The position numbers were made by a program, and so were the translations under genes. Shown here piece after piece: positions 1 to 7,490 of a stretch of DNA of 17,047 bases. The notes under the pieces were generated by a model. It worked only from the letters and a program-made list of their open reading frames with translations. It was not told where the DNA came from and did not search any database. Position 1 is the stretch's first letter, and each line of letters begins with the position of its first letter. Origin of the DNA: JBBSDV01 sp038240335 (GTDB taxonomy: Bacteria > Chloroflexota > Dehalococcoidia > DSTF01 > JACRBR01); assembly GCA_038240335.1 (NCBI GenBank), contig JBBSDV010000050.1, forward strand, positions 1 to 17,047, in the 5' to 3' direction.

Positions 1-45
1 AAACGAAGCGCCAACGGAAGGACCTCATGGCCTCGGTTGCCGGCA

Positions 46-46
<1 letters not shown>
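1..46 (-). CDS. 5' end of an unidentified gene coupled to pgk (partial)
   Basis: An ATG at 46-44 overlaps the pgk stop by one base (TGATG), and the frame stays open to the window edge, reading MPATEAMRSFRWRFV. A second in-frame ATG lies at 28-26. The overlap suggests translational coupling at the end of the tsaC-pgk gene string. The fragment does not look like triosephosphate isomerase, a common pgk neighbour, because the expected Gly-Asn-Trp-Lys motif is absent from the first residues. Its basic and aromatic character could be the start of a membrane or exported protein, but 15 residues are too few to name a family. Confidence 0.4.
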
Positions 47-1239
<1,193 letters not shown>

Positions 1240-1300
1240 GGTACTACTCTCTCTGCTCCGATGCCGGTCGCCGATTGTTGCGGCTCGATGTGTATGTTTC

Positions 1301-2362
1301 TCACGACGTGCGGGCGACGAAGAACGCGGCCAGCGCCTCCAAGTCACGTCGGCATTCCGCCTTGAGCATGAGCGGCGCCAGGAGAGCGAGGCCTTCGTCT
1401 GCTAGTCCCCGCGCCTCCGACGTGGCGACGACGCGCGCGTTGCTTGCTTCGAGCAGCTCTCGCGTCTCGTCAACGTCACGGTCGCTCATCTCGGGCTGGC
1501 CGTAGATCTCTTTCAAACGGGCACGGATCTCTTCGTTCGCGTGTGAGAATGCGCAAACGACAGGGAACGTCTTCTTGCGGGATCGGATGTCATCGGCGAC
1601 CGGCTTACCCGTTACCGCAGCGATACCCCAGATGCCGAGCAGGTCGTCTCGAATCTGAAACGCCATGCCGAGCTTGCGTCCGCATTCGAGCAGCGCGGTC
1701 ACGGTCGCAACATCGGCGCCGCCCGCTATCGCGCCGATGGCGGCCGACGCGCCGAGCAGCGCTGCGGTCTTGCCGGTAACCATCGCCGCGTACTCGGTGT
1801 GGTGCACCATATCGCGCGTCTCGAAACCGATATCTGCGTACTGGCCCTCGCAGAGCTCCGCGCAGGCGTCGTTGAGGAGGCGCGCCGCCGCGAGCGCGCG
1901 ATCATCGCTGACGCCCACCGTCGCGAGATCGAGCAGCGTGCGCTGAGCGATGACGAACATGCCGTCACCCGCGTTGATCGCCTGCGCGACACCGGCGACG
2001 CGCCACAGCGTTTCGCGACCGTGGCGGGTGTCGCTGGCGTCCTCGATGTCGTCGTGGATCAGGGTGAAGTTGTGAACGAGCTCGAGCGCCGCCGCCGCCG
2101 GCATCGCGCGCGCCGGATCGCCACCGACCGCCTCGCAGCAGAGCAGGCACAGCGCTGGCCGCAGCATCTTGCCGCCAGGACTATCGATCGCCTCGCCAGC
2201 GGCGTCCTGCCAGCCGAGGTGGTAGCGCATGAGGGCGGCGTGCTCGACGCGGGGCCGCTCGAGCGCGGTGCGCATCGCGGCGACGACGGAATCGCGATAG
2301 CGAATCAGGAGTGCGTCGACACGCGCCTGGTCACCGCCCGAGAGTTGCTCCTTTATGGGCAT
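1301..2362 (-). CDS. Polyprenyl diphosphate synthase family protein
   Basis: This all-alpha trans-isoprenyl diphosphate synthase elongates allylic diphosphates with isopentenyl diphosphate. Products of the family feed quinone side chains, carotenoids or lipid carriers. The 353-residue protein shows GGKMLRP (63-69), the first aspartate-rich motif DDIED (104-108) followed by RHGRETLW, and KTA near 198-200. The second aspartate-rich region reads FQIRDDLLGIWG (DDLLG at 239-243), so the last Asp of DDxxD is Gly. This variant is, from general knowledge, common in actinobacterial and Chloroflexota-type synthases. RKKTFPVV follows. Chain length cannot be decided from sequence alone, so no symbol is given. 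The start is the ATG at 2362; a TTG lies one codon upstream. No strong ribosome site is visible, and coupling to the VOC gene 28 bp upstream is likely. Confidence 0.92.
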   Translation of the reverse strand: MPIKEQLSGGDQARVDALLIRYRDSVVAAMRTALERPRVEHAALMRYHLGWQDAAGEAIDSPGGKMLRPALCLLCCEAVGGDPARAMPAAAALELVHNFTLIHDDIEDASDTRHGRETLWRVAGVAQAINAGDGMFVIAQRTLLDLATVGVSDDRALAAARLLNDACAELCEGQYADIGFETRDMVHHTEYAAMVTGKTAALLGASAAIGAIAGGADVATVTALLECGRKLGMAFQIRDDLLGIWGIAAVTGKPVADDIRSRKKTFPVVCAFSHANEEIRARLKEIYGQPEMSDRDVDETRELLEASNARVVATSEARGLADEGLALLAPLMLKAECRRDLEALAAFFVARTS

Positions 2363-2390
2363 CAAAGAAGCCGAAGCGGAATTCGCCGAG

Positions 2391-2762
2391 TCACCGGTCG
2401 CCTTCGGTCATCAGCTCGATGAGATTGCCTGCGGGGTCGCGCACAGAGAATCGTTCACGGCCGAAGAGCGTCGGGAGGTCCTTGCAATCGATGTGGTGCT
2501 CGTTCATGCGCTGTTTCCACGCCGCGATATCGTCGATCACGAGCGCCGGATGATGCTCGCCGCGATCTTCGGGCACGGTGTGTCGCGCCTGCACGTGCAG
2601 CTCCGTTGAGCCGAATGTGTACCAGATGCCCTCGGGCGCAGTGCCGGGCGGGCGTTCCGTCTCGCGCAGACCCAGGATGTCGGAGTAGAAGCTACGCACA
2701 GCATCCAGCGCGGCGATTGGCACCGTCACAGCGGCGTGCTGGAGTCGCGTGATCTGCGGCAG
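2391..2762 (-). CDS. VOC (glyoxalase/bleomycin-resistance fold) protein, probable CTG start
   Basis: This is a small vicinal-oxygen-chelate fold protein of 123 residues. The first beta strand reads ITRLQHAAVTVP with the candidate metal ligand His9, then AALDAVRSFYSDILGL, a central TELHVQ strand, and the C-terminal DPAGNLIEL with a candidate Glu ligand. Family members are metal-dependent lyases, isomerases, dioxygenases or resistance proteins; the substrate cannot be inferred. A GTG at 2729 would cut away the His-bearing first strand. In-frame CTG 2762-2760 keeps it and sits 5 nt after a perfect GGAGGT (complement of 2768-2773), so CTG is preferred. The gene lies 28 bp after tsaC and 28 bp before the polyprenyl synthase gene, in the same presumed operon. 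Confidence 0.88.
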   Translation of the reverse strand: MPQITRLQHAAVTVPIAALDAVRSFYSDILGLRETERPPGTAPEGIWYTFGSTELHVQARHTVPEDRGEHHPALVIDDIAAWKQRMNEHHIDCKDLPTLFGRERFSVRDPAGNLIELMTEGDR

Positions 2763-2773
2763 AGCGCACCTCC
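2763..2773 (-). promoter_or_regulatory. Ribosome binding site deciding the CTG start of the VOC gene
   Basis: The minus strand reads GGAGGT (complement of 2768-2773), then 5 nt, then CTG. Spacing to the only other plausible start, GTG 2729, would be about 38 nt, far outside the usual range. Confidence 0.7.
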
Positions 2774-2790
2774 GTGGTTGATGTTCGATC

Positions 2791-3408
2791 CTAGCTTAGC
2801 GTCGCGCTGCCGGCCAGAGCGGAGGCGATGGTTTCGCGACTGATCGCTCCATCACGCAGCACACGAAGGCTGCGCTCGTCGGTGCAGTCGACGATCGTGG
2901 ATGGCTGTCCTGTGGCCTGAACAGGCGCATCGATGATCAGATCGACTGCGTCCCCGAGCTGGTCGCGCACCTCCGCCGCCGTGTGGCACTCCTCTCGCCC
3001 GGCAATGTTCGCGCTGGTGCCGGTGAGCGGGCCGAGCTGCGCAGCCATCTCGCGGATAGCAGGGTCGTCGGGAGCGCGGAGTGCGATGGTGTCGCCACCG
3101 GCAAGGGCGCGGCTCGTGTACGCGCGCTTCTTCCGCGCGACAATCGTCAGCGCACCGGGCCAGAATCGCCCAGCGAGACGCAACGCGGGGGGCGTCATCT
3201 CGGCGATCAGCTCAGCCTGGTCGATCGAGGCGACGAAGAGGGGCATCGCCTGCTTCGGATCGCGCGCCTTGGCGTCGTACACGCGCTCGACAGCGGCGCG
3301 ATCGGCAGCGAGGGCGCACAGCCCGAAGACGGTGTCCGTCGGCAACGCAACGATGCCGCCACGCCGCAGCACGTCGATTGCATCCCGGTACTGCTGCTTG
3401 ATGTCCAT
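2791..3408 (-). CDS. tsaC: L-threonylcarbamoyladenylate synthase (Sua5/YciO/YrdC family)
   Basis: The enzyme makes threonylcarbamoyl-AMP from threonine, bicarbonate and ATP, the first step of the tRNA t6A37 modification. The 205-residue protein is the short single-domain (TsaC-type) form. Visible landmarks are PTDTVFGL (23-30), KARDPKQAMPL (47-57), WPGALT (83-88), the TSAN motif (131-134) and STIVD (170-174). The frame is open for 30 more codons upstream, but ATG 3408-3406 fits the family N-terminus (MDIKQQYRDAI), and the extension would run into the guaA promoter and start. No strong Shine-Dalgarno is seen. The gene is divergent from guaA with 88 bp between starts and is first in the minus-strand string leading to pgk. 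Confidence 0.94.
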   Translation of the reverse strand: MDIKQQYRDAIDVLRRGGIVALPTDTVFGLCALAADRAAVERVYDAKARDPKQAMPLFVASIDQAELIAEMTPPALRLAGRFWPGALTIVARKKRAYTSRALAGGDTIALRAPDDPAIREMAAQLGPLTGTSANIAGREECHTAAEVRDQLGDAVDLIIDAPVQATGQPSTIVDCTDERSLRVLRDGAISRETIASALAGSATLS

Positions 3409-3432
3409 GTGCTTATGTCGATGAGCAATAGT

Positions 3433-3461
3433 TTGACCGGCGGAGACACCATCGCTAGAAT
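3433..3461 (+). promoter_or_regulatory. Sigma-70-like promoter of guaA
   Basis: TTGACC (3433-3438) and TAGAAT (3456-3461) are separated by exactly 17 bp, close to the housekeeping consensus. The predicted transcript starts near 3468, giving a guaA leader of about 29 nt. It lies in the 88-bp divergent gap with tsaC; no comparably good promoter for tsaC was found on the other strand. Confidence 0.72.
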
Positions 3462-3496
3462 GCCACCACCGCAACGGCTCTAGCACAGGATACGTC

Positions 3497-5158
3497 ATGG
3501 TAGATACGCAAGGCTCCCGCCGGGTGACGGCATCGGGCGATGCAGAAGTTTCCGCCTACCTCGAGATCGCCCGCGAGCAAGGCGGCGAACGGCCGTCGGA
3601 AGCACCACCGCTCGTGCCGGTGCAACCGGAGGCGGTCGTCGTCATCGACTTCGGGTCGCAGTACTCGATGCTCATTGCGCGGCGCATCCGCGAATGCCGC
3701 GTGTACTGCGAACTTGTGCCGCACGACGCACCCTGGTCACAGGTCGAGAAGCTGCGTCCACGCGGCGTCGTCCTCTCGGGCGGGCCGGCGAGCGTCTACG
3801 ACCCGGGCGCGCCGCAGATTCCGGCCTGGGTGTTCGAACAGAACCTGCCGGTGCTCGGTATCTGCTACGGCATGCAGGCGCTGACGCTCCAGCTTGGCGG
3901 CACGGTCTCGCCCTCCGACGAGCGCGAGTACGGGCACGCCGTGCTGCAGCAGGGCGACAATGAGTCGCCGATCTTCGCCGGATTGCCGCGGTCAATGCCC
4001 GTCTGGATGTCCCACGGCGACCGGATCACGCAGCTGGCGCCGGGCTTCGAGTCAATCGCGTACTCCGACAACTCGCCGATCGCCGCGATGAGCAACGGCG
4101 CCGGCATCATCGGCATTCAGTTCCACCCGGAGGTCGTGCACACGCCGCACGGCAAGCAGGTGCTCGAGAACTTTCTCTATAAGGTATGCGGCTGCCGGGG
4201 CGATTGGACGGCCGGCAACTTCATCGCTGACGGGATCAATCGCATTCGCAAGCAGATCGGCGACGGCAACGTGATCTGCGCGCTCTCGGGGGGCGTCGAT
4301 TCCGCGGTCGCGGCGACGCTGGTGCATAAGGCAGTCGGCGACCAGTTGACGTGCATCTTCGTCGACAACGGCCTGATGCGCCGCGAGGAGCCAGAGCGCG
4401 TCGTCGATACGTTCGGCCGTCACATGGAGATGAAACTCGTCCACGTCGATGCCGCCGAGCGTTTCCTGACCCAACTCAAGGGCATCATCGATCCCGAACA
4501 GAAGCGCCGCATCGTCGGCGAGACGTTCATTCGCGTCTTCGAGGCAGAGGCGGACAAGATCGGCGAGGTCGATTTCATCACGCAGGGCACGACGTACCCC
4601 GACGTCGTCGAGAGCGCCACGGGAAGCGGCACGACCGCGAAGATCAAGACGCATCACAACGTCGGCGGCCTGCCAAAGGAGATGACGTTCGAGTTGATCG
4701 AGCCGCTGCGCTTTCTCTTCAAGGACGAGGTGCGGCAGGTGGGCCTTGCGTTGGGACTGCCGGACGAGATGGTTTACCGGCAGCCGTTCCCGGGTCCCGG
4801 GCTCTCGATCCGCATCATCGGTGAGGTGACGCCCGAGCGCGTTGCCGTGCTGCAGGCGGCCGACTGGATCGTCATGCAGGAGATCAAGAAGGCGAAGCTC
4901 TACCAGGATCTGTGGCAATCGTTCGCGGTGCTCACCGACACGCGCTCGGTCGGCGTGATGGGCGACTTCCGCACCTACGGCCACGTCGTCGCCCTCCGCG
5001 CCGTCCAGGCCGAAGACGCAATGACGGCAGATTGGGCGCGCCTGCCGTACGAGGTGCTCGCCCGAATCAGTAGCCGGATCGTCAACGAAGTGCCCGGCGT
5101 CAACCGCGTGGTGTACGACATCACCTCCAAGCCGCCGGGGACGATCGAGTGGGAATAG
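3497..5158 (+). CDS. guaA: GMP synthase (glutamine-hydrolysing)
   Basis: It converts XMP, glutamine and ATP to GMP, the last step of guanine nucleotide synthesis. The class I glutamine amidotransferase domain shows DFGSQYS (51-57), SGGPASVY (94-101), the nucleophile elbow GICYG with Cys123, and His210/Glu212 in FHPEV. The ATP-pyrophosphatase P-loop SGGVDS lies at 264-269, followed by GTTYPDVVES, HHNVGGLP, the dimerisation-domain signature QPFPGPGL, and a C-terminus ending KPPGTIEWE. At 553 residues it is longer than the usual 510-525, because about 45 residues precede the first beta strand. ATG 3497 is chosen because AGGA (3487-3490) sits 6 nt upstream and the promoter ends 35 nt upstream. 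In-frame GTG codons at 3614 and 3620 would give a standard-length protein but lack a convincing ribosome site. Confidence 0.97.
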   Translation: MVDTQGSRRVTASGDAEVSAYLEIAREQGGERPSEAPPLVPVQPEAVVVIDFGSQYSMLIARRIRECRVYCELVPHDAPWSQVEKLRPRGVVLSGGPASVYDPGAPQIPAWVFEQNLPVLGICYGMQALTLQLGGTVSPSDEREYGHAVLQQGDNESPIFAGLPRSMPVWMSHGDRITQLAPGFESIAYSDNSPIAAMSNGAGIIGIQFHPEVVHTPHGKQVLENFLYKVCGCRGDWTAGNFIADGINRIRKQIGDGNVICALSGGVDSAVAATLVHKAVGDQLTCIFVDNGLMRREEPERVVDTFGRHMEMKLVHVDAAERFLTQLKGIIDPEQKRRIVGETFIRVFEAEADKIGEVDFITQGTTYPDVVESATGSGTTAKIKTHHNVGGLPKEMTFELIEPLRFLFKDEVRQVGLALGLPDEMVYRQPFPGPGLSIRIIGEVTPERVAVLQAADWIVMQEIKKAKLYQDLWQSFAVLTDTRSVGVMGDFRTYGHVVALRAVQAEDAMTADWARLPYEVLARISSRIVNEVPGVNRVVYDITSKPPGTIEWE

Positions 5159-5273
5159 CGTTAGTTTGTAGTTCGTCGTTTGTAGTTCGTCGTTGGCAGT
5201 TCACCGCGAAGCTTTGATGGGAGAACCGCACCGTAGATTGTGCGCCGAAACGTGAACTTCGAACCGTGAACTA
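5158..5273. repeat. Heptamer-periodic inverted repeat element
   Basis: Directly after the guaA stop, six consecutive 7-mers run from 5165 to 5206: TTTGTAG, TTCGTCG, TTTGTAG, TTCGTCG, TTGGCAG, TTCACCG; the preceding GCGTTAG (5158-5164) may be a seventh. About 40 bp later, 5246-5273 holds CGAAACG, TGAACTT, CGAACCG, TGAACTA. Read in reverse complement, this second block contains GTAGTTCACGGTTC, which matches the first block's 14-mer GTAGTTCGTCGTTT at 11 of 14 positions, so the blocks are imperfect inverted copies. AGTTCAC (5198-5204) and GTGAACT (5266-5272) are exact inverted arms. It resembles known heptameric STRR or REP-like intergenic repeats. No transposase is adjacent. Confidence 0.75.
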
Positions 5274-5296
5274 CCCGGCGCTGAGGCTGAAGACGC

Positions 5297-5494
5297 ATGA
5301 CGGCTAAATCCGGCTCATCCGACGGCGACGGGCGCGCGCGCGTCGAGCGGCAGATCGAGGAGGCGCGCGACGTGCTCCGGCGACCGAAGCACCCATGGTG
5401 GAGTGTGCGTCCGCGAAAGCTGCTGGTGCCTGTCGGGCTCGTCGTCGGATTGATGCTCGTGCTCCGCAAGCTCGAGGAGGACACAAGCGACTGA
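5297..5494 (+). CDS. Small single-pass membrane protein upstream of purD
   Basis: I do not recognise this 65-residue protein. It has a hydrophilic, charged N-terminal half (acidic and Arg-rich, predicted helical around residues 13-28), a Trp/Pro segment (HPWWSVRP), one hydrophobic helix at about residues 42-56 (LLVPVGLVVGLMLVL), and a short charged tail ending EEDTSD. The start is ATG 5297. Its TGA overlaps the purD ATG by one base (TGATG), so the two are probably translationally coupled, and the GGAGG serving purD lies inside this gene (5476-5480). The position argues that it is a real gene. Its role in purine synthesis, if any, is unknown. Confidence 0.66.
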   Translation: MTAKSGSSDGDGRARVERQIEEARDVLRRPKHPWWSVRPRKLLVPVGLVVGLMLVLRKLEEDTSD

Positions 5495-6807
5495 TGGACG
5501 TACTGCTGATCGGCGGCGGAGCGCGCGAGCACGCGATCGCGTGGAAGCTTCGGCAGTCGCCGGGTCTTGGAACGCTGTACGCGGCGCCCGGGAATCCGGG
5601 TCTCGCCGAGATCGCCGAGTGCCTCCCGCTGTCGATTCCGAAGCCGTATGCGCCGACCGATGAGGTCGCCGCATTCCGTGAGCGTGTCGTCGGCATGGCG
5701 CACGAACGCCACGTCGAACTCGTTGTCATTGGCCCCGATGATCCGCTCGCCCTGGGGCTCGCCGACGCCGTCACATCCGCCGGTGTCGCCGCGTTCGGGC
5801 CGTCGAAGGCGGCGGCGAAGATCGAGGCATCGAAGTCGTTCGCCAAGGACCTGATGCGCCGCAACGGCATCCCAACCGGTGGCAACGCGCGGTTCGACGA
5901 TTTCCGCGAAGCGGCGCGCTACGTCGAATCGCGACCAGGCAACGTCGTCGTCAAGGCGGACGGCCTGACCGCCGGCAAGGGCGCGATCGTCACCGCCTCG
6001 CACGCGCGGGCGATCGACGTGCTGCGCGAGATGCTGGTGGATCGCTTGCTCGGCGCGGCGGGCAGCGTCGTCGTCGTCGAGGACATGCTCGTTGGACGCG
6101 AGACGAGCGCGCAGGCGTTCTCGGACGGCAGGACCGTCGCCCACATGCCCTTCTCGTGCGACCACAAGCCCGTTTTCGATGGCAACGCCGGTCCGAACAC
6201 CGGCGGCATGGGCGCGTATAGCCCCGCTCCGTGGCTCGACGCCGCGACGGCGGCTACGATTCGTCGCGACGTTACCGAAGCGACGGTGCGGGCGATGGCC
6301 GCGGACGGCGTGCCGTTTCGCGGCGTCCTGTACCCCGGCATCATGGTCACGGCCGAGGGGCCGCGGGTACTCGAGTTCAACGGCCGCTTCGGTGATCCGG
6401 AGACGGAAACGCTCCTGCCGCTTCTGGAATCCGACCTGCTCGAGATCATGCGCGCCTGCGCGAACGGCACGCTCGATGGCATCGATGTACGGTGGCGCGA
6501 CGAGGCATCGGTGACCGTGATGCTGGCATCCGCCGGCTACCCCGGCGCATACGACACCGGCAAGCCGATCACCGGCCTCGACGCCATCGACGGCGATGTA
6601 CGGGTCTTCCATGCCGGCACGAAGCGGCGCGACGACGGCACGCTCGTTGCGAACGGCGGCCGTGTGCTTGCCGTCACGGCGACGGCGCCGACGATCGCCT
6701 CGGCACGCGAGAAGGTGTATCGGAACGTCGAGCGCGTACACTTCGATGGTGCGCATTACCGCACCGATATCGGCGCGATGAACATCGCGATTGGCGCCGT
6801 GACGTGA
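5494..6807 (+). CDS. purD: Phosphoribosylamine-glycine ligase (GAR synthetase)
   Basis: It ligates glycine to 5-phosphoribosylamine with ATP, giving GAR, the second step of de novo purine synthesis. The ATP-grasp protein has 437 residues, a normal length. GGGAREHA (7-14) opens the N-terminal domain; VKADG and AGKGA lie near 153-162, a GPNTGGMGAYSPAP segment near 231-244, and the metal/ATP-binding FNGRFGDPETE near 293-303. The frame is open for 33 codons upstream, but family homology begins at MDVLLIGGG. ATG 5494 overlaps the stop of the upstream small gene, and GGAGG lies 13 nt upstream, consistent with coupled translation. purE follows after 55 bp, probably in the same transcript. Confidence 0.97.
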   Translation: MDVLLIGGGAREHAIAWKLRQSPGLGTLYAAPGNPGLAEIAECLPLSIPKPYAPTDEVAAFRERVVGMAHERHVELVVIGPDDPLALGLADAVTSAGVAAFGPSKAAAKIEASKSFAKDLMRRNGIPTGGNARFDDFREAARYVESRPGNVVVKADGLTAGKGAIVTASHARAIDVLREMLVDRLLGAAGSVVVVEDMLVGRETSAQAFSDGRTVAHMPFSCDHKPVFDGNAGPNTGGMGAYSPAPWLDAATAATIRRDVTEATVRAMAADGVPFRGVLYPGIMVTAEGPRVLEFNGRFGDPETETLLPLLESDLLEIMRACANGTLDGIDVRWRDEASVTVMLASAGYPGAYDTGKPITGLDAIDGDVRVFHAGTKRRDDGTLVANGGRVLAVTATAPTIASAREKVYRNVERVHFDGAHYRTDIGAMNIAIGAVT

Positions 6808-6862
6808 CGGGGCGCCGTCCGGATCAGACACATCGATCAGCGTTCAGTGACAGGACACACAT

Positions 6863-7324
6863 GTGGCAGCGCTTGTAGCAGTACTGATGGGGTCAAAGTC
6901 GGACATGGACGTCATGCAGACGTGCATGGAGACGCTGACGAAGTTTGGCATCGAGCACGAAGTGCACGTCATGTCTGCGCACCGCACCCCGGACCGCGTC
7001 CGTGAGTTCGTGACGTCCGCGCGCGATCGGGGCTTCGAGGTGATCATCGCGGCTGCCGGTGGCGCGGCGGCGCTACCGGGCGTCTGTAAGGCCTACACGC
7101 CGCTGCCGGTGATCGGCGTCCCGCTCGCGTCGAGCGAACTCAAAGGCGTCGATGCGCTGTACTCGATCGTCCAGATGCCACCCGGCATGCCGGTGGCGAC
7201 CGTCGCCGTCGGCGCTTGGGGTGCACGCAACGCCGCCACGCTCGCCGCCGAGATCCTCGCCCTCGGCCATCCGACGATTCGCGACGCATACGATGCGTAT
7301 CGCGCATCGCTGGCAGCCGGGTAA
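6863..7324 (+). CDS. purE: N5-carboxyaminoimidazole ribonucleotide mutase, class I PurE
   Basis: It interconverts N5-CAIR and CAIR in purine synthesis. The 153-residue product matches class I PurE throughout: MGSKSD (9-14), SAHRTP (38-43, catalytic His40), AAAGGAAALPGV (63-74), then GVDALYSIVQMPPGMPVATVAVG. The start is GTG 6863, because homology begins immediately and AGGA lies about 8 nt upstream; an ATG two bases earlier is out of frame. Class I enzymes normally work with the ATP-dependent carboxylase PurK. No purK is present in this window, so it must be elsewhere or absent. The neighbours purD and purB place it in the purine cluster. Confidence 0.96.
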   Translation: MAALVAVLMGSKSDMDVMQTCMETLTKFGIEHEVHVMSAHRTPDRVREFVTSARDRGFEVIIAAAGGAAALPGVCKAYTPLPVIGVPLASSELKGVDALYSIVQMPPGMPVATVAVGAWGARNAATLAAEILALGHPTIRDAYDAYRASLAAG

Positions 7325-7352
7325 GTCGCAGAGACCGCCATCCGGAAGTGCG

Positions 7353-7383
7353 TTGGCTCTACCCGACTTGCTCGGTGTAGACT
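7353..7383 (+). promoter_or_regulatory. Candidate promoter ahead of purB
   Basis: In the 162-bp purE-purB gap, TAGACT (7378-7383) is a fair -10 element. TTGGCT (7353-7358) is a possible -35, but its 19-bp spacing is long. Transcription would start near 7389-7391, giving purB a leader of roughly 97 nt that contains a short ORF. Read-through from purE is also possible. Confidence 0.4.
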
Positions 7384-7388
7384 GCCGC

Positions 7389-7490
7389 GTGAACCCCCTT
7401 ACTGACCCACGCCGACCACTCGTCCCGCTTGCGCCACAGCCGCGTCTCCGCGCCGGATCGTCACGCGCGCTCGACGAGGCAGCCGCATGA
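7389..7490 (+). CDS. Possible leaderless leader peptide upstream of purB
   Basis: A 33-codon ORF begins with GTG 5 nt after the candidate -10 TAGACT, and its TGA overlaps the purB ATG (ATGA, 7487-7490). The peptide is Pro- and Arg-rich (MNPLTDPRRPLVPLAP, then an Ala-rich end). Placement exactly between a presumed transcription start and a coupled start codon is suggestive, but GC-rich DNA produces such short ORFs by chance and I know no family for it. Confidence 0.22.
   Translation: MNPLTDPRRPLVPLAPQPRLRAGSSRALDEAAA

Noticed and set aside
4052..4984. 310-codon minus-strand frame opposite guaA
   Set aside because: It is antisense shadow of guaA with low-complexity charged composition and no family motif.
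5161..6831. 556-codon open frame on the minus strand opposite purD
   Set aside because: It is Arg/Asp/His-rich shadow coding typical of GC-rich DNA, lies wholly opposite the certain purD gene, and has no domain-like pattern.
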